Below the pieces are notes generated by a model. The model saw only the letters and a program-made list of their open reading frames with translations, was not told the DNA's origin and did no database searches. Below are positions 1 to 11,561 of a stretch of 64,000 nt of DNA, in pieces. The DNA comes from Blasia pusilla (taxonomy: Eukaryota; Marchantiophyta; Marchantiopsida; Blasiales). The first letter of the stretch is position 1, and every line of letters begins with the position of its first letter. The stretch lies in NCBI GenBank assembly GCA_050084515.1, contig CM114271.1:44392001-44456000 (forward strand). The letters are read 5' to 3'. Position numbers and translations under genes: made by a program.

Positions 1-689
1 TGTATTCCAACTGTTACTTTTTAGAACTTTTTGCTATAATTCTACACACTTACATGACAATTATACAAACTTGCTCTATCCATACAGATTTATTTTTGTT
101 TTCTTATTTGTGTCATATTACTGCACTATTGAAGATTTGCTTCCTTTCATTCAATTTCATTTTTTCCCTCTCAAAGTTCTGCTTTCCTCCACTATATCTA
201 ATTATCATTTATACATTTCATTTCTCATGTACACTGCTTGAAATCTGCCACATTTACTCAAGATCACATTTTCAATAGAGATGCAAAATTGCATGATCAT
301 AAATTACATTTCCTAAGTATCTCTTCAATATGTTCTACAAAAGTTCAATTTATTTTCACATTAAAGCTTCCTCACTCTACAAGTGATTTCTTATATATTT
401 TAACTCCACAATTATTTTACTCATATCTAAATAAATGTACAACATTCCTTCATACAAAAGTGTTCACCATAAATTTTCTTACATACTCAAAAGACATAAG
501 AGATAAATTTGTCCAAGTTTATTTTTTTAACCTTATCATTCATATTTCCATCATCGGATCCATTCATATTCTATTCACATATTCCATTTCTTTACTATTG
601 GACTTAACAAAACTTGTCCATTTAGAATACTCTACACGCTACTCACACTAAAATCATTTCTATAACCCCTTTAGGCCGCACACTAGTTT
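1..689. other. AT-rich spacer, no gene recognised
   Basis: Strongly AT-rich sequence with only low-complexity open frames, rich in Phe, Ser, Ile and His. I see no domain, splice structure or repeat boundary here. Confidence 0.6.
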
Positions 690-1031
690 AAGTGTAATTG
701 CCTTTCCATTTTGGTAAATTAGTGTTTGACCTACTATTATAGGTTAGGGTTGGGAAAGTGACTTGTGTGCAAAGATCACCAACGAAAGAGTTTAAGGAGA
801 GGAAAATATATACCCAAGAAGAATGAGTTTGGGAGCTCATTCTCTTTGTTGAACCTCCTGTCACGAGATGGCCAAGCTATGATCTTTATTGTCTTGTGAG
901 TAACTCAAGCCTCTTATGAGAAGAGTGGGTTTGGTTAAGAGAGAAAAAAAAAAGCAATTTTGATTTATCCCATTTAATTCGAGATATTTGGTACATGAAA
1001 GTCTATGCGCATAACATGAATCAGTACGACA
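690..1031 (+). repeat. Worn remnant of an E-family A+B terminal repeat
   Basis: The stretch follows, with many substitutions, the second half of the E1 terminal repeat A (2323-2836). Shared landmarks in order are the 'cctttccattttgg' block, 'tttgacc', the 'gagctcattctc' block, 'ttgtgagt-aac-caagcctct' and 'agagtgggttt'. It then runs into a short B-like part ending in 'tacgaca'. The 5' half of A is missing. I take it as a truncated solo terminal repeat in plus orientation. Divergence is high, so the exact left edge is uncertain. Confidence 0.6.
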
Positions 1032-1541
1032 TCTCGTATTTATGCGTGCGTGAAAGGTAATAGCAATATATGTTGTGTAGTGATAGGTATGTCCTCAACA
1101 CATTTCTTACTCTACTCTACTTCTTTCTACTACACTCTCAACCACTATTCTAACTACACACTCCACCTTATGCATGTAAAGATACAACCCCAAGGTGAAC
1201 ACTTTGCCCTCGCCCTACGTTGGATCTTGATGCACTTTTTGCTCATGTTACGCCTCTAGCTTTGTGTTGTGCCTCTACTTCTATGTTTGGTCTCTAGTTG
1301 TACTCCCATACCCGTTGGTTGTTAGTTATGATTATCCTCTTGCTCTTATGTAGGTCTGTTATCTTTGACTACATGATTGCATTTCTATCCTTGTGACACT
1401 CATTGGATTTTTATTTAGTTACTCTGCTATTTCTTCATACAAACTGAGGGCTTAATCATGCTTAGTTCTGCATGTTTGCTTCTTGCAGGGCTTGCAGCTC
1501 AAGTTTTATCACCAAAGCTCATCTTGGTGCTCGCCCTTTGC

Positions 1542-1608
<67 letters not shown>

Positions 1609-2322
1609 TGATAGGTCTTGAAATTGTTGAAAATTCTTTGGCCAAGGAGACCTATTGAAAGAGAGTGGAATTGAGGGGAAGAGAGACTACGACTAGGGTC
1701 CCCAAAGAGATTAGTAAGTAGTTATGTGATTCTTGTATGGGATCAATAATGTTCAACATTTGATTTCTAGTACAGATCATGATAGATCTCCAAGTTGATC
1801 TCACGAAGATCTAATTTTTAATGTTAACCACGTCCGCCTAAGTCTTTGCAAGCTATATAGTCAATTTGACTTTTTGGTATTCTATATTCCTATTGTGACA
1901 TATTTTGGAACTTCCCTTTGATCTACCAAGCTTGTCATACATTTGAACTCTTGATCCTCGTCTCTAGATAGAACTATGTAGCCAAAGCCTATTCTAGAGT
2001 TGAGAAGTTGCTAAAGAGTCAAACTTGAGCCGTTTGGATCTATTTCCTTTTGAGGTTTGTTTGGAGCATCAAGGTCTTGATCAAATCCAAAGGCTTCACA
2101 AGGGACAAGTAGTATTCCTAATCCAACAAGTTCAAATTTTTTTATGAGTTGGAACTTATTAAAGGGTTTTACTCTAGAGTTATATCTCCAAGTCTTACAA
2201 AAAAATCTTATAAGGGACTTCAAGGATTTGATTTTAAAATGCATTATGGTGTGCCATCTCCAAGTTTGATACAATACTCCTTGCATTGACATGTTGAGGA
2301 GTATTCAAGACGTTGAAGATTT
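1032..2322. other. Spacer between repeat remnant and element E1
   Basis: No recognisable gene. It holds a 60-bp GA microsatellite (1545-1604) and otherwise ordinary AT-rich sequence up to the sharp start of E1. Confidence 0.6.
1545..1604. repeat. (GA)30 microsatellite
   Basis: Perfect dinucleotide AG repeat of about 30 units. It creates an Arg-Glu repeat in an open frame, which is not a gene. Confidence 0.95.
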
Positions 2323-2836
2323 TGTCACGACTTTTAGGATAGATCGGCGAGATCTAGTAGAATGCCTTCAGGGATACTGGAGGACAGCCTTAGGAGATCA
2401 AGGATGACCTATTGAGGCCATGGATAATCTGCGAGAGCAGATTTTCCCTTCGTTTCGGCTCATTTGGAGCCATATAGAGAACTTACTATTTTGGGTAACT
2501 TTCCATTTGGTGCATAGTTGACTTTCCACTTTGGGAAGTGGCCTTTGACCCGCTACAGCGGGTCAGGAGCCAAGGAGGTGACCTGCAAGCATATGCTACC
2601 AAGGGGAGAGCGTGGAAGAGGGAAGGGGGTATACCTCAAGGAGGGAGAGCTGGAGACCTCATTCTCTCTTTGTTAAACCACTTGGCAAGAGGCAGAGTAG
2701 CTATGGTCTCTTGCCTTGTGAGTGTAACCCAAGCCTCTCATTAGGAGAGTGGGTTTTGTTTGACGTTGAAAGAGACATGTGAGAGTGCACACATTTGAGA
2801 GCTATGGTGTTGAGAGAGATGAGATCTTATTTTACA
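2323..2836 (+). repeat. E1 left terminal repeat A1
   Basis: It begins TGTCACGAC and aligns along its whole length with 10895-11352. Shared blocks include 'gagatctagtaga', 'ttttcccttcgtttcggctc', 'gaacttactat' and the 'gccttgtgaatgtaac'-type block. Unlike the right copy, it is not followed by repeat B but runs directly into the leader. The 120 bases upstream of 2323 also show no B-like sequence. Confidence 0.8.
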
Positions 2837-4606
2837 AAGAGAGAATGAGTGAGTGACAGAGCTTCATGGGGGAGCTCGATGGTTGCTCAATGTGTGTTGC
2901 AGGTTGGGGGACCATGTTTCTCGCTTCATGGCTCATGGGAGTGCTCATCGGAGCAAGAGCCGTGTGAGTTTGCTATTTTTCTTTGCTGATTTTCGTACGG
3001 GAGAGTGGCATGCGGAAGCGCTGCCCAGTTTTTTTTATAGGAATTGAGTATGCAAGCGGATTGCTCCATGCTAGTGCTCTTGGGAGCACCGTGTAGCTTG
3101 CTGGTTTGTTTTGTGGCACGTTTTCAATTTCTGTGGGAAGAAATCAACGCGGAAGCGCTGTTAAAATTTCTGTAGGAGAAGAGACATTGGGATTTACGAC
3201 AATCCCTGTCAGTTTTTTTTGGAAGGTCCCCGTACGACAGTTATCCTCGTATGACAATCCCCGTCAATTTTTATCCCCATCAAAATAATTTTTGACGCCG
3301 TCGTAGATCGTGAAGTTGTACACGTTGTACAACAAACGGTACGCAATTTGGAGCTGCGAGCAAAAAGATATGGCCGATTTTGCAATTTGCCAATTTTTAG
3401 GGTGAAAAAATCCAAACCCTAAACCAGCTACCACCGTCGTTGTCCGCTCCGTTCGCGTCTGCGTCGCCGCTACCGCTTGTTGCGGTTGCCGTTGTCAGTT
3501 ATTGTTGCCGCCATCACCGTTGCTTGCCGCTACTGTCACCACCACCGCCGTTGTTAATTTCCATTATGGTGGCCAACACGAGTTGTCGTTGCCGCCACCC
3601 TTGGTCAAGACCACAACCAGTCACCACCACCATATAAGGGCGGGTAGGGCCGCCACTGCCGTACTTTTATGTATAAGTCTTTGTCACTCGTTAACTTGCA
3701 ACTCTGATAAGGTGACCTTTCTGGATCCATGGGATCGCAGTTTCTTTTCCATTTTGCTATATTGTGATTGATAGCCGCTCGAGGACGATCGAATACCGTG
3801 CCGTGATGCCCGTAGCCGCAACGGGTCGCCAATTGCCGCGTTGTGCCGCTCGTGGCCGCACCCCACCGTCTTGATTGCGGAGCCGCACCATCACTAGGAG
3901 CTGATTATGTTTTGTTGACTGAGGAAGGTATGCCGTCAAGTGCCGCACTCCATTCCTGAGTACTGTGCCGTTTGTAGCAGTTCCATGCCGCCAGTGCTGT
4001 ACTGTTTCATTGGACTTGCATCACACATCGAGGAGATGTGAGCATCGTCAGTACCGAGGGAGTACGACTTGCTATTTGGAGGAGTTTGTATTCACAATCG
4101 AGCTAGGATCGAGATTTGCAGTTGCAAAGGAGCGACATCGACATTATTATCAGGTTACCCATTCTGGTCTCTTACCCTGCACATTAAGGGAATTCCGGGT
4201 ATTGGACAGTTATTTGGGATATTGGGTTTCGTGCAGATACTGAGAGCATCGTTGATGTATGGATTTAGGGGACATACACTTGTGTGGGATGTCCAAAGTT
4301 GAGGGTATATCCTATCGATGAGATGATAAGACAGTACTCTATTTTCCGCACCACGTCGCTTGTTGCCGCACAACACATGTCTTAGTGACAAAGTGTGGAT
4401 TGAGTGTCATCTGTTTAAGTGAGTTCTTGAGTGATTACTCGTGAGGTTGAGAGTGATCGTGTGAGGGGGGCATGAGGGTCATCACAGCATCCCTTCAGGA
4501 CTTTGAGAGGCAAGGTGGTGGATCTGAGAGTAGCTCTAGAGGGTTGACCCAGAGTGGTGCGAGGTTTCAAGAGTCTCCACGTGAGAGGCCACTTTGATCT
4601 CCTTCT
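2837..4606 (+). other. E1 leader (5' untranslated region)
   Basis: About 1.8 kb between A1 and the first gag-like codons. It contains a CCG/CCA-rich stretch (about 3430-3660) and a block at 4070-4310 that is conserved in E3 (54904-55137, minus), although neither copy makes a convincing protein there. I see no clear tRNA primer-binding site after A1. Confidence 0.55.
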
Positions 4607-6480
4607 GTGACGTCTTCAGACGAGGAGGAGAGTGTAGAGGAGTGTATTAGTGATCCACCGCACACATTGCGTGGTCCTACCAGTTGGGCGTACGAGATGG
4701 ATGATTGGGATAGAGGACCGCGTAAGTTTTTGGGTGCTATAGGCACTATAGAGTTACATGACTTCATTGCAGAGTTAGGAGTTGGTATGACTCACATCGC
4801 GCTCGAAACTCCAGAGAGTTCAACCCGTTTACAACATGAAACGGAATGTTCCAGCATTTAGAGGGGGCAACCATGGACGATTACCATGAGTTCTCGTAGA
4901 GATATGCCCATGAGATTGAGGGGTGGAGACTCTACTATGATCCACACTATGTGTCATGGACTTAGCCGTTTCCAGACGAGGAGCAGAAGTCAGAAGAGGA
5001 TTCCTCCACCAATGATGTTGTAGAAGAGGATTCCTCCACCAATTGGAGCAGTTGCATCATCCACTCGTCCTAGGTTCAACCCTGTGGTTGAGTTCTTCGC
5101 TTAGTTGAGGACGAGCTACCAGGTGGTACAGACGGAGAAGTTGCGGATCATCCACGACATCCAGAGGCGTCCGGGTGAGAGTTTGAGTGAGGCCTGCACC
5201 TGCTTGCGCCGGTTGATTAACGTCACTCAAGGGGTGACACAGGCCCAAGCTATCCAATCATGGTACGCGATGTTGGACCGAATCCTACGGACACGGGTGC
5301 CAGAAGGGGTGCTTCTTAGGAACATTTCCCCTACGTTGAGAGATGTTTTTAGGACTGCCGAGAATATTGAGCGCAACATGGCAGAGGAGACCGTAGCCAT
5401 TATAGATTCTCGGCGAGAGTAGTCACGATTGTCTGCACCATTAGTGTAGCAACGTGGATTTCGAGATAGGTCTGTGCCACCATGAGCTCAGGGAGTATAC
5501 CGGGAGGCCGTGCCGTAGAGACCTATGCCTTCATATGTGGCTCACCAGTAGCCGCCTACGATTACTTGTTGGTCGTGTGGTGGAGCCCATCATCAGCGCA
5601 ATTGCACTCTTTAGGATCATGGACGCGTGCCTTAGCATGGAGGAGGAGATAATGTTGCACCAAGAGATTATCAGTGTGACTATTTTCAGAGGTTCGCTCA
5701 CACACGCGCCATGTGTTTCAGCTTGCATCCTGAGTTATGCTTGGATCGAGGGCCATAGAAGGCACCACAGCAAGTTGCCGGTCCGAGAGGGCCTAGAGAT
5801 CGTGCACCATGTGGTCCCGTTGGAGGCCGAGGAGTTGGATTCGCCCGAGGGGATGTAGTTGCCCGTGGATGAGATAAAGTCCCACCACCTAGACGCGTGG
5901 AGGAAGACGTCGGGCGTGAGGCTGGGATGGCTGCTCAGATACAACAGCTACAACATCAGATTGCCGCTATAGCATTTAGGTTACCCAATGTCGGATTTGT
6001 GGCATCGACGTCTTATGGAGCCGCGAGAGATATGGAGGATCCTAGTTGGATGTGTGGGGTTGCCCAAATGGAGGCCGTCGGAGTTGTTATGCATGGAGGA
6101 GTCGTAGAGTTAGATCCACAGCAAGGAGAAGCCAAGAAACAGACCAGATTTTCTCAGTCCTTCACATTGTCCGAGGCGATGAGGACCCCATCGATGGATC
6201 CTGATCAGAGTTCTCGGAGAGTTGGTGATGTTGTTGGTGTGCAAGCACAGAGGGCGATGGAAGAAGCAAGTGCAACGACTCCTATTACTGATGCTCAGAG
6301 GAGCATTTGTCGAGTACATTATTGGGGCGGCAACTATTGTGTATCGTGCTTCTTTATTTTCTGCTTCGATGTTATGACGTTGGGAGGTACGCCCACCGAG
6401 GGTTTTTTGGCTGGCCGCTACGCTATGTGAGCGTGGAGTTGGAGTTCCTACATCACGTTCAGAGATAATTGCGGAGAAGA
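4607..6480 (+). pseudogene. E1 gag remnant
   Basis: Broken reading frames match the gag of E2. They include an acidic stretch followed by the 'WAYEMDDWDRGPRKF' region (about 4685-4735), the capsid-like segment at 5105-5422 with 'LRIIHDIQRRPGESL', and a CCHC knuckle CWSCGGAHHQRNC at 5567-5605. A second knuckle near 5670-5720 has lost cysteines (Y and A in their place). An Arg/Gly-rich tail follows. The role would be RNA packaging and particle assembly. At least three frame changes and several stops are present. Confidence 0.7.
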
Positions 6481-7260
6481 TGATGGACCTGCCCTTGGAG
6501 CCGATGCTTGAGCCGTCCACATCACATTCATGGCAGGCTGCGACTTCTAGGATGGCGGAGATGCCCGCTAGACTTGCGATAGAGCATGCCATGGTTTCTC
6601 CTGATGTTGTGTTGCTGGGTAACCGGAGAGAGGTCTTCCAGTTGGTGAGTCCTGGAGGTACAGCTTTTAGTCCGCAGCGCATCTTGTTGGATTCAGGAGC
6701 GCAACCCCTAATATTTGGAAAAGCGGCATTCAAAGGATTGGGCTTCACGAGAGTCGATATGGAGCGTTGTCCATTCCGGATACATACATCCTTGGGTGGA
6801 GCAAATACCACACATTATATTACCGACATGATGTCGTGGTGAGGATTCATCTGGGACATCCTACATATGAGTTTGTGGTGGCCAAGGCGATAGTTACTAA
6901 TGTAGAGTCCTACGACGTCTAGGTTGATGGAGCAGTGTTGTACACGATGGGATTTTCTCTGGATTACTGGGAGGGGTCAGCATCCTACAGACCAAGATGG
7001 AAGTCCGGTGATGGACGACTTTGTTCATTACCTATTTGATTTATAGGTGCAATGATCGAGCGACGGCCAGAAGAGATGGCGACCTTAGCAGCATTTAGCA
7101 ACGCCATCACTTGGCATAGTGATTTGATTGAGGAACATGTCCATGCAGAGAACACTCTCATTCTTGACATTTCTATGGAGATGAGTGTCATAGTAGCCGC
7201 ATCAGTCCGTGGAGGAGAGGTGCCTCTTTGGGGTTCGATTGAGGAGCTTCGACGCTTCAC
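6480..7260 (+). pseudogene. E1 aspartic protease-like region
   Basis: The frame contains LLDSGAQPLIFGKAAF, with the D-S-G active-site triad at 6690-6698. It is followed by 'CPFRIHTSLGGAN' and the family-specific segment 'SYDV-VDGAVLYTMGF'. This is the retropepsin-like position between gag and the methyltransferase in all E-family copies. A TAG (about 6919) and frame changes interrupt it. The DSG assignment is clear from sequence; assigning the downstream linker to the protease is inference. Confidence 0.65.
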
Positions 7261-7263
7261 CAT

Positions 7264-7785
7264 GTGGCGTAGTTATGCCTCTGGTTCCATGCCTTGTTGT
7301 TTGCATCCTCTATCCTGGGTTACGAGAGTTCCCTATCGAGGGACATTTCATTATTGGGGACGCAAGACTTGGAGCAGGTAGGGACCATAGATTTGGTCAT
7401 TACAAATTGGACGTATCAGGGCCAATCGAGTGCTAGATGAGGTAGCGGGTTAGCATACTCTCGGTCCAGGTTGTTTTGGGAGATGATGCGGATTTTGCGA
7501 TATTTACAGGAGCATCAGTCCCGATCTCCAACATATATTCTGGAGAATGTGCCGATTTAGGGCGAATCGCGATCCCGCGTGGTGACGAATGCACACCATG
7601 TGAGCGCATAGATAGGCCCGGTAGTGTTGCTGGATGTAGCGGGTGTAGTTTCACGAGTACATCGCCCATGGCTTTGGTGGACCAACTTAATGCCCCATGA
7701 GATTTTGCGGAGGGTGTATGCGAGAATGGAACATCCCTCCGATTTATTGGTGGATTCTATCATGGATTTAGGTCGTCGATCATAA
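7264..7785 (+). pseudogene. E1 C5-cytosine methyltransferase remnant (motif I deleted)
   Basis: The segment reads TIDLVITNWTYQGQSS (motif IV position, about 7387-7430), then 'SRLFWEMMRIL', then YILENVPI (motif VI, E-N-V at 7542-7550) and a motif VIII-like 'HRPWLWWTNL'. Compared with E2 and E3, the catalytic Cys of motif IV is Tyr (codon 7414-7416). The segment with the AdoMet-binding VLDLFGG motif is absent, with the preceding linker joined directly to sequence downstream of it. Stops at several places. It cannot be an active enzyme. Confidence 0.7.
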
Positions 7786-8438
7786 GCAGTGAGGCACAAT
7801 GATCGACCGCCGCTGACTGTGGTCAATAAGATTGGCATGCCACGGGCAATCTTTCCCACATTGGTGAGTTTTCCTACTTCCTATGCATTCAAGGAGGTCA
7901 GACCTAGCTTGGTTTGGGATGACCAGGTACACGGTTGGTGGAGCCTAACGCCGATGAGCGTGAGCGAACAATGAGATTTCCCACATGAGTGACGACAATA
8001 TCGTCACTATCAGAGGCATCACGATGTCATGTCTTAGGTCATGCGATGGACCTGAACTGCTTGACATAGATTTTTCAGATTAGAAGTAGCTGAGCAGCGT
8101 CGTTTGCAGATGCGATAGATCACAGTTGTTGCGTTGGTGAGCCCCATGCCTACCCAGACGGTTGAGGAAGTGGTTGGGGGCAAGATCTGAGGAGATCGAC
8201 ACAGCATGGATGATTAGGAGAGACATCTTTGGACTTTGGGATGTTTTGCAGGTAGGCCAGAAGATAGTAGCCACAGCATTGAGCATCGTTTTTGGTACTG
8301 CACATAGAGATCTGATTTTACAGTCGACTGTAGGGGAGCAGTCGAGTTTTGTTGCAAGACGGGGTTGCACCATAGAAACCATCTACACCCGCGCTGGAGA
8401 GTTGTGCGGTAGTCACGATGGAGACTTGATAGCAAGAT

Positions 8439-8960
8439 ATGGACCCTAAGTTGACAGGAGGAGAGCGGCGCCGGATACATCAATTCGTGAGCACTTATAG
8501 GAGTTTTTTTACATTTAGCATGCATGATTTGGGTACGCTGAAGTGTCCAGAGATCCACATTGAGTTGTCGAGTGACACGCCGATCTTCCGAAGACCTTAC
8601 AGGTACAGGGACATGGAGAGGGCTCTGATTCAGAGTAGGAGACAAGACTTGGTTGGAGGAGAACTATTGGAGATATCGCATGGAGAATATGCATCTGCCA
8701 CTGTCATGTCCGTCAAGTGTAGCTCGTATGAGGGTGAGTGCTTGTTGCGGTGTGGACTTTCGCATATTTTAGATGTTATTTATTCGGCAACCCCTTTATT
8801 ATTATTACTGATCATTAGCCACTTAAGTGGTTCATGGACTCCGACAAGCTTACAGGGAAGCTTGCGAGGTGAGCTCTTTTGTTGCAGGAGTATGACTTTC
8901 AGGTAGTGCATAGACCTGAGATGCTCTACCATTATGCATATGATTTGAGCCGTAACCCAG
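8439..8960 (+). pseudogene. E1 reverse transcriptase N-terminus fused to RNase H remnant
   Basis: Residues 'PKLTGGERRRIHQFV-TYRSFF' through 'SHGEYASATVM' match the start of the E2 polymerase. The next bases then jump, at about 8716, to the RNase H segment 'YEGECLLRCG' and 'ISHLSGSW'. All catalytic RT motifs (LDL, LPFGLKN, YIDD) are missing, a deletion of about 0.9 kb relative to E2. Confidence 0.7.
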
Positions 8961-10604
8961 GCCCGAGTTAGCGAAATGCGATTGGAGCTCGTTGGCACTG
9001 TGAGAGTGATGAGGAGTTTCGTTCCAGGATGGCCCGCGTTAGTCTGTTTGGGTTTGTTGGCTATGGAGAGCCTGATTGCTGAGACTTCAATGATGAGGTT
9101 TGATGGAGAGTTCTTAGATCCAAAGGTTGGCGAGGAGACGACAGGTGGCCGAGACATTCACGATGATGGAGTGGTCTTGGAGTACTTACGTACGGGCAAC
9201 GTCGCGAGCACAATGGGTGCTAGAGAGCAAGATCAGATCTTACAACAAGCCAAATGGTTCCAATGGGAGGGGACACATATGTTGCGAGTTTTGGAGAATG
9301 GTAGAATGCGTGTAGTGCCTCATCCTTTGTAGAGAGTACGTTTGGTGCATCATGCCCACAAGGAGTTGGATCATTTTGGAGTGAAGCGGACATACAACTT
9401 GCTCTAGAGACATTATTGGTGGTGAGGCATGCAGACTGACGTTCAACAATTTATTGCTAGGTGTATGGTTTGTGATCGGGTCCGAGCATCGTTCAATGCT
9501 CCAACTCCACAGTCACATCCACTTCCGATCATGGGTTTAGGTTATAAATGGAGTTTGGATTTTGCAGGACCTTTGTCTTTGACGGAGGGCCATACTCGTT
9601 ACGTGTTGGTGATGGTCGAGCACTTCTCAAAATGGATAGAGTTGGTTACATTGCCTGACAAAGCGAGTGAGGGAGTAGCGTATGCCTTCCTAGATCAAAT
9701 GTTGAGTTATTATGGCACACCAGTTGAGATATTAAAAGACCAAGATACAAAGTTTCGCGGGGAGTTTCAAGCCTTCGCTGATCAGGCGCTGATCGACCAC
9801 TGCACCACTTTGCGGGATCATCCTGAGACGGATGGACTAACAGAGAGGGTTGTGCATACGATGAAGAGAGGATTACGCAAGTATGGCTTGTAGAGAGGTC
9901 ACCTAGCAGATTGGGACCTTCAATTTTCGTGATTAGCAATGGGATACAAATTCAGCAAATAGACATCCTTAGCGTTTTTCTCATCGTATTTGTTGTTTTA
10001 TGGCTGAGAGCCAGATTTACTTACGGCCATTTGTCGAGATGTTGGTGAGGTGTTGAACCTTGATGACCTTGATGTATGGATGCAAGCATGTTCTAAGAGG
10101 GTTGAGTTATTTTGGATAGTGATGCCCATGGTGTTTGAGAACTTGGCGATTGCGCTTCATTGGGATACGTTGAGATATACGACTATTTGGGGAGGTGGTT
10201 ATAGATCTAATATCTGGAGGTTTCATCAAGGAGACTCTGTCTACTTGCAACAGACATCATTCAAAATGTTGGATGTTACTGTAGGGCGCACCATCTTGAG
10301 AGTGTATGAAGTTTTGTCATCCGCTGTTCTCTTATTGGAGGGACGCGAATGTATGGTTTGGAAGGACCATGTGCGTAACTATGCGCCATGTCATCTTCCG
10401 AACATTAACGATACAGTTGATCCGAGCTTAGCGGTAGTTCTTGGAGGCTTGCGATGTATGTTGTGTGGTTCTGCCCGTGGTGCAATTACTATGTTAATAT
10501 GTGATGGGTGTTCGAGAGGATGGCATATGGCATGTCTGACGCCACCTCTCACTAAGATTCTTGAAAGACGACGGATGTGTCCCAGATATACATATAGTAG
10601 GTAG
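8960..10604 (+). pseudogene. E1 integrase with C-terminal PHD finger remnant
   Basis: The N-terminal HHCC zinc region ends in RCMVCDRVRA (about 9460-9490). The core has 'WSLDFAGPL', 'LKDQDTKFRGEF' and 'ETDGLTERVVHTMKRG', the DDE pattern of Ty3/gypsy integrases. After stops near 9330, 9405 and 9892 it resumes at 10050 with 'GDSVYLQQTS' and 'VWKDHVRNYAPCHLPN'. It ends with CMLC...CDGCSRGWHMACL, a C4HC3 PHD finger whose last cysteines are partly lost (MCPRY). Dead copy of the integration enzyme. Confidence 0.75.
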
Positions 10605-10775
10605 TTCTAGATTTTGACTTGTGTCTATAACATGGATGACAAGAAGGCCACTAAGAATGGGACCACATGAGCACAAGGCCTTTTTGCTTTTAGTGTCCGA
10701 GAGATGTATGTCATGATAGGTAGGGATAGATGATTATCTAGAGTTAGAGGGACCTAATCATCAGCTAGAGGGACG
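10605..10775 (+). other. E1 3' untranslated region with purine-rich tracts
   Basis: It follows the stop of the PHD-bearing frame. It carries two copies of a GTTAGAGGGACCTAA / GCTAGAGGGACG-like purine tract just upstream of B1. E2 has the same tracts at the same place (49440-49472), so they are candidate polypurine tracts for plus-strand priming. Confidence 0.5.
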
Positions 10776-10892
10776 ATTGGAGATATTTTAGTACTTCTTG
10801 CCTCGTTGTTTGGATACATTAGTTAGCATGGGATCGTGCGTGTTTGTGTGTATGTTCGTTGACAACGATGTGTGTTGTGTATGCGCACGATA
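10776..10892 (+). repeat. E1 repeat B1
   Basis: 117 bp starting 'attggagatattttagtac' and ending 'gcgcacgata'. It is repeated at 11353-11469 on the other side of A2. Two bases (gt) separate it from TGTC of A2. Confidence 0.8.
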
Positions 10893-10894
10893 GT

Positions 10895-11352
10895 TGTCAC
10901 GACCTTTAGGATCGATGGGTGAGATCTAGTAGAGCGCCTTCGAGGATACTTGAGGACAACCTTAGGAGGGTGAGAATCATTTGTTGAGGCCATGGGTAAT
11001 CTGCGAGAACAGGTTTTCCCTTCGTTTCGGCTCATTTGGAACCATATAAAGAACTTACTATTTTTGGTAAGTTTCCATTTGGAGCACAATTGACTTTCCA
11101 ATTTTGAAAGTGGCCCTTGACTCGATACGGTAGGTCAAGAACCAAGGAGGTGACCTACAAGCATAGATTATCGAGGAGAGAACTTGAAAGAGGGAAGAGA
11201 ATATATCTCAAGTAGCGAGAGCTTAAGAGGCACGAAGCGACGGAGTTATGGTCCCTTGCCTTGTGAATGTAACTCAAGCCTCTCATGAGTTTGGTTTGAC
11301 ATTGAAAGAGACATATGAGAACTATGGTGTTGAAAGAAATGGGATTTTTTTT
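10895..11352 (+). repeat. E1 right terminal repeat A2
   Basis: Full-length homologue of A1 (2323-2836), with several deletions in its second half. It begins TGTCACGACC and is immediately followed by B2. Confidence 0.8.
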
Positions 11353-11469
11353 ATTGGAGATATTTTAGTACTTCTTGTCCCGTAATTTGGATGTCATGAG
11401 TTAGGATGACATCGTGCATGTTTGTTGACAGCAATGTATATTATGCAACGATGTGTATACGTACGAATA
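11353..11469 (+). repeat. E1 repeat B2 (right end of element)
   Basis: Copy of B1, starting 'attggagatattttagtac' and ending 'gtacgaata', with substitutions and small gaps. It marks the right end of E1. There is no copy of B at the left end. Confidence 0.75.
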
Positions 11470-11561
11470 TTCTTCTTGAAACCTTATTCTCTTATGATGC
11501 TTAAGATTGAATATTACTCCAATTTTCAAGTTGATCCACCATAGTCCGCGCTCATTGGAAT

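Larger units (their letters stand above)
2323..11469 (+). mobile_element. E1: decayed Ty3/gypsy-like element with cytosine-methyltransferase and PHD modules
   Basis: A complete but heavily mutated element in plus orientation. The order is terminal repeat A1 (2323-2836), long leader, gag, protease, C5-methyltransferase remnant, RT N-terminus, RNase H, integrase, PHD finger, B1 (10776-10892), A2 (10895-11352) and B2 (11353-11469). About 0.9 kb of RT core and the methyltransferase motif I region are deleted relative to other copies. Many stops and frameshifts show that it is dead. A1 and A2 differ at a large fraction of sites, so insertion is old. No convincing target duplication remains. Confidence 0.8.

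Noticed and set aside
1458-1658. Open frame with Arg-Glu repeats
   Set aside because: Produced by the (GA)n microsatellite.
10895-11469. Explaining the E1 right end as an ordinary LTR with a truncated 5' LTR
   Set aside because: Truncation of the left repeat cannot account for the extra B copy before A2, and E2 shows the same arrangement independently.
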